A stretch of 64,000 nt of DNA from Evernia prunastri (Eukaryota; Ascomycota; Lecanoromycetes; Lecanorales; Parmeliaceae), in NCBI GenBank assembly GCA_003184365.1, contig NKYR01000029.1:1-64000 (forward strand), given 5' to 3'. Positions 44,187 to 55,982 of this stretch are shown piece after piece; the stretch's first letter is position 1, and the number at the start of each line of letters is the position of its first letter. A program made the position numbers and the translations under genes. The notes beneath the pieces are model-generated. The model ran no database searches, was not told where the DNA came from, and was given only the letters and a program-made list of their open reading frames with translations.

Positions 44187-45078
44187 GAGAACAGGTCAAA
44201 TGTACAAAATTGGAAGACGGATTCAGACTTTCTGTATGTATGATTACTGTGTTGCCCCACGCTCAGATGCTGAAAAAGCATCAACAGAGGGGAGGACTAG
44301 ACTTTGAAGGAACACAAAAAGTTCAATACCGGAAACGCAGCAAGCTCAGGCCAGCTTTGCCTACAGTTGCCAAAACACGCGCAATCACCTGCCAAGATGC
44401 TGGCTATGAAAGACTTCACCATCAATGCAGGCGGGTCGACCTCTGAATCAAGACCTCGCCCGGTGCAGCGACGAATCGCTGAAGTAAACGTCGACGCAGA
44501 CAACCTGCCGGGCCGCGGCAGATCCAATTGTGAAACAAAATGAGAGAAGCCGCCTTCCTGATTTTGGTCAACCGTTTGACCTTCGGTGCGTTTGGGAAGG
44601 AGGTGAAGGCTAGAGGAAATCCCATAGGACCTCCCTTGACCCATTGTGAGCGCGGAGTGGAAAACCCTATTCCTATGCAGCATATCCGCGAAGCAGCGTC
44701 ACGCTCGGAACCAGGAGCTCGATTTCAAGCTGTAAATGGTTCCTCTCTGCGTAATATGGAGACTTGGCATAGTCGGGTGTCGTTTCAGATAGATACAAGG
44801 TCCCCGAAGGGATTCCGAAGGGGGTTTAGGAAGGGATTTGGCGCGTGTTGCAGGACACAAGGATATCCTTCTCTGGTGAGCTTTATTGCGTGCGCTTGAG
44901 GGCGGCCAGTCTTTTGAAAATGGTTGGATGTTGTCACAGAGTGCCATGCCACTTCGATATATAACATAGGTGCCGTAAATCCTGGAGGCGAATAATTCTG
45001 TATGTTGAAATCCTCACGATACATTTAAGATCCCAATACCGCTAAAAGCATGCCATAAAACACTGACTGCTTGCCGTC
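44187..45078. other. intergenic, nothing recognised
   Basis: Frames at 44297-44683 (minus) and 44540-44899 (plus) overlap each other and lack domains. Probably the converging 3' regions of the thioesterase and CUE1. Confidence 0.4.
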
Positions 45079-45803
45079 TCATCCCTCCTGCTGTAGCCGT
45101 TCCCTCTCCTTCTCCTCCAGCTTCCTCCTGGCATTAAGTATCATCTCTTCCCTCCGTCTCCTCAGCAGAGCCTGCCTCTCATTCCTATTGTTACTCCACG
45201 ATTGCGTCTGCGAGCTTCCGCTTGGTCCACCGCCTCCTGAAGACGTGGACGGTGGCGACGACACTCTGGACTTGAGGTTGTACCGCGTTATGAGATCGAT
45301 CTGCTCCGTCCTCATCTGTCCCGGCGTCGTATTGGCTGTACTAGGCGTCGCGCCGGTTGGAATGACAGGCTGGAAAGACGGCGGTGGCTAGAAGACGACG
45401 AGGCGTACAGTTAGCACAGGCTACGCTCCAGAAAAACCCATCGCATCCCATCTCATCACGTTGTCTCAAAATCAAGCACAAAAACATCCGCGCGGATTGC
45501 AGTCAAACCCACCGGATCGAGACTCCCCCTCCCCAGTATCCTCTCTGTCGTAGCGTTCACGCTGCCCCCGTTCCGCTGCAGATCCCACATGATCTCGCGG
45601 CGTCCGATCTGGGGGAACATCGCGGCGACCTGTTCGACGTCGGCGGGGTTGGCGGCGCGGGGGTTGGTCCGCGACGATGAAGACGACGACGACGATGACG
45701 GGGCGGACGGCTTTGCGAAGAAGAAGTAGCGGATCGTGAGGGCGGCGAAGGCGGCGAGGAGGAGGAGGGAGGGGACGGAGAGCGTCTGCTGCGGATCTGA
45801 CAT
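45079..45803 (-). CDS. CUE1: Cue1-like ER ubiquitin-conjugation anchor (CUE domain)
   Basis: Exons 45803-45513 and 45387-45079 give 199 residues. The N-terminal span (about residues 9-29, 'SLLLLAAFAALTIRYFFF') anchors the protein in the ER. After a Ser run comes a CUE domain (about 50-95; 'ADVEQVAAMFPQIGRREIMW' then 'DLQRNGGSVNATTERIL'), with the MFP motif. The C-terminus (about 165-199) is a highly charged helix matching the Ubc7-binding region of yeast Cue1 ('RQALLRRRREEMILNARRKL'). It should recruit and activate the Ubc7 E2 for ER-associated degradation. The order span-CUE-U7BR is diagnostic. Confidence 0.85.
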
Positions 45804-46369
45804 TGCTTTGCGGCGGTGGGAGGGGAGAGGTCCGGAGGCGGTGGTGGGGGTGGACAGGATGATGAGAAGGAAATCCGTTGAGGATATTCTGACCTCGGTC
45901 GAGATACCGGTGTTGGTTCTTCAAGTTGAATTAGAGGTAATAATGTGTGTATGGTAAATTGATAGTCGCGGGAGAATATGATGTGAATGAAGATCGGAGA
46001 GGTTGTATCTCTACGTTAAATACGGGTAAGGCTGAAATTCAGGCCGACCAATTTGATTCGCCACTGAATCTCTCCTTCCTACTCTTCACTACACCACACA
46101 ACGGAGAAGGGTGATAAGGGCTAGACTCCAAGAAACTTGCTGCTGTCTGGCACAGCATTTGCATTAATAGATACAGTTCCCTCGGAAAGAAATATAGCAA
46201 GCTTTCCTCTCCAGTTGGAAAAATATAATACACGAGCACGCGACATAAGACATGGACTCGTCAATCCCAACACCAATGCATCCAATCAAACGTCTTAGCT
46301 ACGTCTTCTCGGCCTTCAACAGACAACGCCGTGCTGTACAAGTCTCGATATCAGAATCTTATGCCACGG
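45804..46369. other. intergenic, nothing recognised
   Basis: Between CUE1 and the 3' end of SMC2, both on the minus strand. It should hold the CUE1 promoter and the SMC2 3' untranslated region. Confidence 0.45.
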
Positions 46370-49300
46370 CTACTTTAGATCTGCAGGCGTCAGTGCCTGC
46401 ACCACACTCGTGCCCTCGCTGAATCTCGTCTTGAATATCCGATTAGCATTCTGGAACATGCCATCCTTCAAACTAACAACAATGAATTGCGATCCTTTGA
46501 ATCTCGTCTTGATTAGACGGCCGATGTTTTGCGTATGCGAAAGATCAAGGGCAGCGTCTACTTCGTCGAGGATGTACATGGGTGCTGGCTTGAATTGGAG
46601 CAATGCCATGATTAGAGAGAGAGCGATGAGCGATCTACCGACCCATAGTTAGTATACGGTTGCCTGGAAAGGCAATGGTTCGTCTTACCGCTGCCCACCA
46701 CTCAATTCCGTCAAACTTTGCTTCCACACCTTTCCCAGACTAACCTTTACCTCTAGCCCATCAGAGATCTGCTTGCCCTCGGGCGGATCCAGCTTTGCAA
46801 AACTACCAGGCAGTAGCTCTGCAAAGATGTTTCCAAAGTCGCCATTGACCTTCGTCCAAGTCTTGTGCAAGGCTTCCTTCTTATATTCATCAAGGGTAAC
46901 AATGGTTTCCTCGATTTTTCGCTTATCCCTGATCACGGTCTTCATCATATTCTTCAGCGCAGCTTCTTTCTTCTCCACACTGTCAATCATATTCATGACC
47001 TTGGGATTTATTTTCTTTTTCATGCCTTGGAAGCGCTCAGTAAGATTGCGGAGAGATGATTTACACTCTGCTATGTTCTGGCCTTTGATATTGTAGGGGC
47101 TGTTAGTGCGGCCAAAGCTCTCCTTCTCATCTGCAATCCAGTCGTGCTCCTTCTCCATATCTTTGAGCATGTGTCCGGCCGTCTGCTGATCCTTATGAAA
47201 CTTCTCGATCTGATGCGCAAGTTTTTGCATCTCGAGACTCTCTTCTGTTATGCGTGATGATTTCAACCTAGAGGCGTCTTCAAGGGCTTTGAGCTCTTCA
47301 TCAAATCCGGTGAGCTTCGCCCGCTCGTCGTCAAGGCATGCTTGAGCCGCGTCTTGAGCATCCTGAAGCGAATATCAGCAATGACGTTCGTAAATTTATC
47401 TTTCAGTCCGACTGGATTGCTAGCCAACACATCCTTGTGCTAGAGAAAAAGTATTCAAACAACACGAAACCGCAAAAATGGGACTGGCTTCTCGCAAATG
47501 TACTTTGGTTTGTGACTAGTGCGTGCTTCAATTCCAGATGAACATCGCAAAGTGCAAAAAGTCAAAAACATACAGCAGCTAGTATTCGCTGGTCGTCACC
47601 GACCCAACTACTAATTAGCCGATCTGAGGCTTATCTTTGGCTGAGCGGACGGGAAGCCGAGTTTTCAACAGTCTGTGGCCGTATGTGCAAAGAATCGGCC
47701 AAATAGCATATATATTCACAAGTCGGTGGATGTCTTTCAAGCAAAAACAAAACAAGGGATGCAGCTTGAACATAATTAGCACTGACCTTGACTTGAGCCT
47801 GCTCTTTCTGTAAGGCCTGGATCTCGGCGTCTTGCGCCTGGAGAGTAGCATCCACCTCAGCAAGCTGGTCTTGGATGGCACCGAGATCGGCTCCTGCCTG
47901 CTCCGCTTCCAGTCGGCTTGACTGGAGCTCCTTCTGCAATGTCTTCACCGATACGGAGTTTTTGGTCTGTTTCTTCCTAAGGTTATCCAACGAGGACTGC
48001 ATTTCCGCAAGCTTGTCATCTTTGTTGGTGTCGAAGTCTTTCATATCTTTCTCGATAAGCTTGATATCTTTCGAGGCTTCGGCCTGCCGCGCTTTGGCGT
48101 CGGTCGTGTCTTTCTTGAGTTGCTCGATGTTGGCCTTCATCTCTTCAACTGCTTGAATGATCGATGACGAAGAGTTGCCACCTATCTGTTCCTCGGTCAA
48201 CTTGATCTCATGTGCTTTGAGATCCAATTCCTGCTTGGCCTTCCTGGAATTGTCTATCTTCTTCTTCTCTTTAGCCATCGTAGCTTGCAGCTTGCTCAAT
48301 TCCGCTTCTCGCGCAGCTAAATCCTTGGTGATCTCGTTCAGCTTTTGCAATGTCACAAGAACACCGCTTGAATTGAGCGAGCTTCCACCGGACAATGTTC
48401 CAGACGGATCATAAACATCCCCTTCGAGAGTGACGCTTTTCATCCTCACAGCAGGGTCGAACGTGACTCTTTTCGCCGTCTCTGCGTCTTCACATACTAG
48501 AGTCGAGCCAAAGACGTATTCCATTGCCGCGGAAACCTCGTCATCGTAGCCCACCAAGGAGAGTGCGAGATCTACTTTGCCAGGAGCGAGTTTCTGCGCA
48601 GCATCGATCTTTTCTGCGGACGCTCTGAAAGCAGCAATTTTGTTCAAAGGAATGAGGGTCACTCGTTTCCTCAGCCTGCCGTTCTGCAGGAGTTGAGAGC
48701 CAGTCTGCGCAGAGTCCACCACAACATTGTAAAGCCGGCCTCCAGCACAGATCTCTAGCGCCGTTCCTGCTCGTGTCTTGTCTTTGTCCAGAGTAAAGAG
48801 TTGCGCAACCAGACCTTTGACCCTAGACCTATCGAATCCCGGCGACGGATCGCTGTAGCTGAAGTCAATATTGGCAACTTTACGCTTCATAGCATCAGCC
48901 TGCTCTTGAAGAGTCCGGACTTGCTTCTGCAATGAAACCTCTTGCTGATACATTGCTTCCTCTTTGCCAGGCTCAAAACCCAACTTGGTCAAATCAGCTT
49001 CCAGTTTCTTTGCCTGAGCTTTGAGCGTCTCAAGATCTTTTAGCAAACCGGAATTCTGCTCCTTGGCTTTCATCGCACGGGGCTCATCCTCTTTGATCCG
49101 CTTCTCTAGATGGGAGATCTTGATCTTGGCCTGTTCCTGTTCTGTTGCCATAGCACTGACTCGATTCCTAGCATCCTGCAATTGGCCTTGGTAACCGCTC
49201 TCTTGCCCTTCCTTTGATGCCACGCCGGTTTGTAGGGTCTGCAGCAACTCCTCTTTGCTCTCCACCTCAGCCGTCTGTTTGTCAATGTCTGCTTTGGCAG

Positions 49301-50438
49301 AATCGTATTTTGACTGCAAGCTCTCATAGAGCTTACCCTTCTCCTTGAGCTGCGCGTCCAGCTCCTTGATCAATTTCTGATAGCCTTTACGTCTTTCCCT
49401 TTCCTCTGTCATACTCGCTTGTTTAAGATCAAAGACCGTGGCCAATCGGACGGCTTCGTGGGAGTGAGATTTAACCTCCTCCTCGAGAGCCTGGAATTTC
49501 CCCCCCTTTCTCAGCTCCTTCTCTCTTGCAGCCTTAACCTTCTTCATGTCTTCTCCCAAATGCGCTATTTCACTCTTCAGCCTCTTTGCCGAATCCTCCA
49601 AGTCTGTCGCCCGCTGCTTCTTCGCCTCCAGATCGTTCGCTGATTGCTTTAATTTCTCTTTGTTCTTCAAATAGTCGTGCGCAACCACCAGCCTCGTCAG
49701 CCTTTCTAGGTCACTCTGCGTCTGTTGAAAGTCTAAGAAAGCTCTCTTTTCCGTTCTCAACTTGTCCAGTTTCGGCTCGATCTCTTCTCTCAGCAGCTCC
49801 GTAATCTCTTGCACTTTCAATTCTTTCTTTGCCATGGTCTTGAAGGCCTTATCCCTCCTATCCTCAAACATCCTCGTGCCCGCCGCTTCTTCGATCATGG
49901 CAAGTATCTCAACAGATTTCATATTCAACACTTTCGTAATTCGTCCTTGCATGATAAGAAAGTTGGGGTTGTTGATGTTTAATTGGACGGATTGGAAGAG
50001 GTTCTGCACCGTTTGTTGCTGCGCCCGGTGTCCATTAATGAGGTACTTGCTTGTGCCGCCAAGCACAATTTGGCGGGTAACGGATATTTGGCCATATTCT
50101 TCAAAACCAATTGGAGACTTTTTCTTGTCACGGTTGTCGAAGACTATTGTTACGCTGGCCTTCGTCACGCCGGCTTGGCCGCGTTTATATATCAAGTCCT
50201 GGGAATATAAGCCGGACTATATCACAAGGAAGTAGGATAGCTGACATACCTGGATATTCTGCGCCCTCACAGTGGTCATGCTCGTAATGCCTAGGACGAA
50301 GCATATTGCGTCCAGAATATTCGATTTTCCACTACCATTGAGACCCGTAATGGAGTTGAAGCTCTCATCCCACCCGCTGATTACCGTTCGCACAGCATAT
50401 GACTTGAAGCCATCTATGACAATTTCGATGACCCTCAT
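46370..50438 (-). CDS. SMC2: condensin subunit SMC2
   Basis: Four exons in coding order: 50438-50250, 50198-47787, 47362-46689, 46634-46370. They give 1179 residues, exactly the usual fungal size. Walker A 'GLNGSGKS' is at 32-39, then the first coiled coil, the hinge (about 510-680; 'GLVAQLFTL' to 'GSSLNSSGVL'), the second coiled coil, the ABC signature LSGGQ at 1087-1091 and Walker B with Asp1115/Glu1116 ('YILDEVDAALD'). With SMC4 and the CND subunits it forms condensin for mitotic chromosome compaction. Introns 1 and 3 are short (51 and 54 bases). Intron 2 (47363-47786) is 424 bases and contains a complete 5S rRNA gene on the same strand. Confidence 0.97.
47568..47686 (-). rRNA. 5S ribosomal RNA, nested in SMC2 intron 2
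   Basis: Exactly 119 bases, the usual Pezizomycotina length. On the minus strand it starts 'acatacggcc' and ends 'gctgctgtatgt'. The two ends form a nine-base-pair helix I with one G-T pair. Internal landmarks of fungal 5S are present: 'ttcccgtccgctcagcc', 'gataagcc', and the promoter C-box region 'tagtagttgggtcggtgacg' followed by 'accagcgaat'. A run of five T at the 3' end fits Pol III termination. The internal promoter and closing helix look intact, so it is probably an active gene rather than a pseudogene. Dispersed single 5S genes are normal in filamentous fungi; placement in a protein-gene intron is unusual. Confidence 0.93.
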
Positions 50439-50665
50439 ATTGGCGGTAGTGATTGATAGCGACAGGGTCGAATGTTGAAGTCGCGAGTAAATAAACAGAG
50501 AGACCGCGGCGCCGATTCCGCGCTACTTTCAGCCTTACCCAGTCTTGGCAAGCAGTCCAATACTCTTTCATACATTTAGTTACTACGGTATCTACGGTAT
50601 GAATTCCCCATCGCCTCACTTGTTTATTGTAACAGTAGAATTTTCTACAATCAGCTTGCAGGGTA

Positions 50666-51994
50666 TCACTTCTCCACAGGTCCTCCATCCTTGCTCCACC
50701 CTCTACTCCTCATGCTGTCCTCGACGCGATCCCATATCCCCTCCACAACTTCTCTATCCCGCCATCTCCCGCTGACACCTTGCTGCGGATTCCACTTTTC
50801 GACCTGCGCGCTCGTCACGCCTCTACCCCAGCCCTTGACAGTCCCCGGGACGTCTTCACCTCTCCATCCCACATAGATTCCAAGCGCATTCTTAAACAAA
50901 TCCGGCGCATTCTGCCATTTATAGCTCTTGAACTGCCATGTCTGTCCGGTCGTGAACACAGCAACGACGCGATTCCAATAGTCTGGCTTGAACTGCTCTG
51001 GCGTATCGACAAGGATGAAGCGAAAAGGTCGTTGGTTGTCTATCGAAGGGAGCAGGCGCGAGACATGTAAAATATTGGCTGTGGCTGAGGAACCGGCAAG
51101 ATTCGAGTCGGGTGGAATGTATGTGCCCGATTCGAGAAAAGATTTGATGTTGCTTGTGCGTAGTAGAGACGAAGCTGAGGGTGAAAGTAGGATGATGGGA
51201 TCTGGTCGACGGCTAGGCTTCTTGTCTCTGGAGGCGAGGGACGTAGTGGTGGCAGGCGCAGGAGCGGCGGCAGAGGGTTTCTTGCGATCTTTGAAAAATT
51301 GCTCGGAGTGTTTGCGTATATGCGAAAAGTCCTGTGTAGGAGTGATCAGTGTTTATCGAGAGCTACATTCAAGGCATTGATGACTTACAGTAGGTTTGAT
51401 GCCCCGCAGAATGCTGTTTCTATCCCCCATCTTTCTTTCTAGGTTGTAGATCTCTTGCAACCTAGGGTCAAGCTGTTTCCCGGATCGCGCACCAGCAGCA
51501 CCACTAGGGACAGTCGATACTCCTCCTAAAGCTCCAGAAGCTACTTGTGCGGATTTTGCGGCAGAACTGTCTGAATCCAACCCTTTGATATATTCGCTTT
51601 CATCCGAGGCGCCCTCCAACCAGGTGATCAAATCTAGTCTCTCCGCAAACACCAAATTCTGAACCTTGCTACCTGCCTTATCTTTTGATCCAAGTTCATC
51701 ACTGAGCTTTTGCGCTGAGGCAATGTAGACTGGGATGTTGACATCCTTCTGTTGCCAGGCAAAGTATATGCTTCGAAGATCGACGGCGTCATCTGAAGAA
51801 ATGAACCGTGTGGGCGTGTCCAGGGAGAACGTGTGAGGCTCTGGACTCGTGAAATGAAGATGTGTTGCTACTCCAAGGTTGTCGGTTGCGCTCTCCGAGC
51901 TTGCTGCATCTGAAGATGTTGTTGCGATTGGGGGATTGTTGGAGGCGATGGAGCGGCGGAGGCTTGTAAGGGGATCACGAGGAGAACTAGCCAT
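50666..51994 (-). CDS. CDC73: Paf1 complex subunit Cdc73 (parafibromin)
   Basis: Exons 51994-51389 and 51331-50666 give 423 residues. The N-terminal region has 'DPLTSLRRSIASNNPP' and the middle 'RGIKPT/DFSHIRKHSEQFF' joins across the intron. The C-terminus (from about residue 255) is the Ras-like Cdc73 domain: 'DPIILLSPSASSLL', 'RFILVDTPEQFKPDYWNRVV' and 'AVFTTGQTWQFKSYKW'. The Paf1 complex travels with RNA polymerase II and promotes histone H2B ubiquitylation and H3K4/K36 methylation. The ATG at 51994 is used; the frame is open for nine more codons without an ATG. Upstream of SMC2 in tandem by 228 bases. Confidence 0.94.
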
Positions 51995-52253
51995 TTTGAA
52001 AATCCGCACTCGGGCCGCCAAGTCACAATATTCGAAGCTCAGTGGTGGTAGCTTCTTCTCTAATCAGAGGTGTTGACGTTCAAATTCTCAGGCGTTGCTC
52101 GAACCTCAGGTAATGCAGCCGAGGCCCAGCCCGACAAGGCCAGCCGACACTAGTTACTCTAGTTTAAAGTATTTCTTTCATCAAAATAATTAATGTACCT
52201 ATCAATATCCACAACCATTTGACCGCTACCCCTCGACCGCAACTTGCTCTACT

Positions 52254-52967
52254 ATGACAGTACCTAAAATGTCACAATTGCGGCCTGGGGTGAATGTGAA
52301 CATGATACTCAAGGCCGATCAGCGCTCTGGCAGACTTACAAGCGGATCAATTTCCGAGGTAGATTTTGCCTGTTCCGGACCACTTTACGAGTGGGAAGAC
52401 ACGGAAGACACCTCATGTCAGAGCAGAAGGGCCTTACCACCTTCTTAAGCTCGCTCAGCTTCGAGTCGTTAACATAACTGCTGACTCCTGGAATCTTCGT
52501 AGATACTGACCCGGGGTGACCATCCTAGGGGAATCAAAGTGCGCCTTCACAATGGTCAGGTCGGTCGAGTGCAATCCCTCTCAGCGTCCCCTCAACCTTC
52601 CGCAGACTCTGATGAGTTTGTCCATCCTTCGTCACCCTGTGACAGCTCTCAGACCCAAAACAGTGGACGAAGGCTGTCACAATATCATGCAAGAGGAGAA
52701 GGCTCCAGCAGGCGAGGAGGGAGATCTGCGCTACAGAACGACTATAGACAAGATCCAATTCCCTTCGAGTCACGAAGTCTTGCAGACTACATACGATTTC
52801 CATCCTCGCCAAAACATGCCTCTGCTTCTAGTACCGTCGTGGAGCCAGCCCTGCAAGTGCAAATGGAATCGGAATTTCCCAAGCTTGATTCTGCTTTGAT
52901 CGCGGCCATTGTGGCCGACTACTCTGATCCTACGGAGGCAAGAGGTGTTCTTTCAGCGCTTTCATGA
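52254..52967 (+). CDS. YwbE/DUF2196 protein with C-terminal CUE-like motif
   Basis: Exons 52254-52358 and 52503-52967 give 189 residues. Residues about 6-62 match the YwbE family (DUF2196): 'LRPGVNVNMILKADQRSGRL', a Gly-Ser turn, then 'LTRGDHPRGIKVRLHNGQVG' across the intron. This is a small beta-barrel domain known in bacteria and fungi without a clear function. A Ser-rich linker follows. The last 30 residues ('EFPKLDSALIAAIVADYSD', then 'ARGVLSALS') resemble a short CUE/UBA-like helix pair, which suggests ubiquitin-related binding (inference). Divergent from CDC73 by 259 bases. An alternative start is Met6. Confidence 0.75.
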
Positions 52968-53924
52968 GACCGAGGAATGGATGTCGATAACAGCAATCAC
53001 CATGCCAACATAGAATCCGTAGTGTCTCAGGAGCAGGGTGCTGTCTTGCAGAATGATCGGCTACGACATCTTGGACTCATCTGTAAAGCAGATCGTGAAA
53101 CAAATCGATAGCATGCACTCAACGAAAATCGCGTCATTTCGCTATATGGAACAGATCTGAGTGCCGAAAATGTTGCGTCTTGCTTAGGGGCACGACCTCT
53201 ACCGCACACCGTCAACATGGCGGACTGGCGGCGGGAATCTATTTGTTTCACCACCAGTACGAATTCGCTTATTTGGATTGTCCGCCTAGTAATCTTCACA
53301 ATGAGGCGAAGAGTATGCGAAGAGCCTAGATGCTACAGCACTGATGGCCTTATAGTCAACGAGCATTAAAGCGATGTGTTGAGCCATTCACCAACTTCGA
53401 TTTGACATGAGGGCTGTCGTGGTGTTGTGCCTCCTGCAGAGATCTTTCACCCCCACACCACCATCTCATATTTCGGTCCTGCAATTGACAGTCCCAGCGA
53501 AGTCTATGCAATAGTGCAGTTTCGTTAACACATGTTTCATCTCATACGTCTCAAGTTGCATCCAGCAGTCTTGTTTTTCCAGCAGTTTTACCTTTCTGAT
53601 GGATGGCTGTCATTTCGACTGACTGATGACTTTTCAGCCTTCTCTAATGGCTCATCACGTGATCAGGGGGTAAGCATTCATATCGCATCGCAAAAGATAT
53701 TCCATTGGCCCGATTCACTTTTCGCGAAAGATTTGTGCCACTTGCGGTTGATGTTCCTTTATTCCCGTCCTGCAAGGAGCTGTGGTTGCGAAACATCTCG
53801 CCTCGCTTCGGTCTATCTAGGGTTGGCTGAATTCTCGTTCACCACTATCGCTAGGCTATGACTATGCAAAGGAAAAGGGTGAAACATATACCATATCCTT
53901 CGTAGTATTTCCTTTTTTAAGAAA
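52968..53924. other. intergenic, nothing recognised
   Basis: Frames at 53027-53299 (minus) and 53532-53861 (plus) lack domains. It should hold the promoter of the second SAT4-family gene. Confidence 0.4.
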
Positions 53925-55982
53925 ATGTCCTTGTCCCTCGAGAACTTCTTCCAAACCTATGCCGAAGCACTCAAGACTCGTTATATTGGTCTCGTCAATG
54001 TACGCGGCACTTTGTCGTTCTGTGGGAGTAAGGTTTCCAAACTTCCTCTGTTTACGCGGCTGTGCTTCCAAATCGCACAGTTGTCGCTCACAGAGATCCA
54101 GTATGAGCTTAAGCACATCGCTCAGACTCGAGCACCCAACATCTTTGTATCATATGCAATATGTCTATTGCTAGCTTATATCGCTGTGGCGCTGCGTTTC
54201 GTGGCCAGACGAATAAGCAGAGCTTCACTGCAGGCTGATGATTGGACCATATCGATCGCATTGGTGAGAAACAGGCTATGCTTGTTTGACTTCTCGGAAA
54301 ATTCTCAATACATACTGACCTGTGTCTGGGATCTAGCTCTTCGCTACAGGTCAACTCATCGCGGGCTTGTATGGTGAGGTCCAAGCATAGCTTTCTCCCT
54401 GTAGAATCATCATGATAACGGCTTCATCGACATACAGCGGTGCATTACGGCGCTGGAAAGCATGTTATTCTGTCCATTAACCCTGCTGCTTTTGCTAAGG
54501 TAAGTCATAATGCCATCCATTTTCTAACCCTGACTCTTGGCTACTAAAGCAAAATGGAAATGGTGGAGCCATTCCTGTCGATACTAATTAGTGACCTCCA
54601 ACTGACAAGATTCTGGTTAGTGCGTCATCACCGTTGAGGTGTTATATACAGTCGGCGCGGCTTTATTCAAATTTTCTGCCCTTCTCCGTACGTGTTTTCC
54701 GAGGGCTGCTTTCTCAGTGCGTCTCGGGATACATTTCCTTGAGCGATACCTTCCTTCTATATCCTTCAGATGCTGACTCGGGCATTCTCCTTAGTGTATC
54801 ATCGACTTTTCGGATCCTCAAAGCGTTTCACGATTTGGCTCTGTAAGTGCACTTGTCGAAATCCTCTCTCCGCAAGTCGATGTGCTGGTTGGATCCTCAC
54901 AATTGTTCCCATTCTTCTCGTGCAGCCTGATTTTCCATCTCAAAGAAGTCAGATTGACAAGAAATGCTCAGGGATACTCGCGGCCTTCATTCTCTGCTAC
55001 AGTGTAGCCGAAGTTCTTCTCTCGGTTCTCCAATGTCACCCTATCAGTAAGACAGTAAGCACCCTTTCTGAATTGTATCTTTGCCTTCATTATCTTTCTT
55101 CCAGTCTTCACACTCAAGAGTCCATCTAAGACCACATGTGATGACTCCGAAATGGGGTCGGTACAAGGACTGATTGCTCCTTGCAACTGTCTCATAGCTC
55201 GAAAATCTTTCTCGGATAGGCTATGCTGACTTGGAATCTTTATCAGTGGAATCCGAAATTCCCGGATTTTGTCTAAATGCCGGATTGGTGGCTACGATTC
55301 TTGGAGTATTCAACGTGACCGCGGATTTCGCTACTGTAGTCATGCCACTGCCTCTAATCTGGAACCTTCATATGCAACGGAAGTGGAAGACACAATTGAT
55401 TGGCATCTTCCTCCTCAGCGGCTTGTGAGTCGCTTCTCTTGGCACAGTGTGCGTTAAAGGTACCAGGACATACTGACAAGACTTGTTTAGCGTCTGCGCG
55501 TGCAGCATCTATCGCGTTACGGTGTTGAATGGCTTGTCTCTCCAAGATGCTACCTGTAAGCCACTATTCCATCTAGTTCGTCTGAAATGCTAACCTCAAC
55601 ATTAGGGGCTGATGTCCAACCTGCTATTTGGGCGATGGTAGAGAATTGTATTGGCATCGTCAGCGCTAGCCTACCGACCATGCGCCCAATATACAACCTA
55701 ATTCTACGTGGCCATCACTGCAGTTACCACGAGAGATACTGTAGTCGCTGCGAGCAATCCAAAATATCCGGCCACCGTTCAAGACTACGGTCTCACACCA
55801 AGTGGCCTGGCTTGGTCTCGTCGTCTGCCGACGAGGGGTTGCGCAATGCCAAGAGGTCTGCGTCAGATATTGAGAGCGCGAACAGAAGTGACCCAGCAGT
55901 TGAGATGATACTCCATGCCAGAGGTCCTAGGCCGCCAATAGAGAATGTCGTCAGAATCATGACGACCGTGGAAATATTCTAA
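53925..55982 (+). CDS. SAT4-family (fungal rhodopsin-like) integral membrane protein
   Basis: Exons: 53925-54263, 54337-54373, 54438-54499, 54621-54687, 54795-54842, 54972-about 55046, about 55208/55250-55424, 55491-55555, 55606-55982. The joined protein shows the family landmarks in order: 'ALRFVARR..R.SLQADDWT', 'GLYG/AVHYGAGKHV', 'TVEVLYTVGAALFKFSALLL', 'YHRLFG', 'SVLQCHPI', 'FCLNAGLVATILGVFNVTAD' with 'VVMPLPLIWNLHMQRKWK', and 'VENCIGIVSASLPTMRPI'. The boundary of the sixth intron is uncertain. The first 60 residues are longer than usual and may include unspliced leader. Seven helices are expected. It is only a distant paralogue of the gene at 1272 and has many more introns. Confidence 0.8.
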
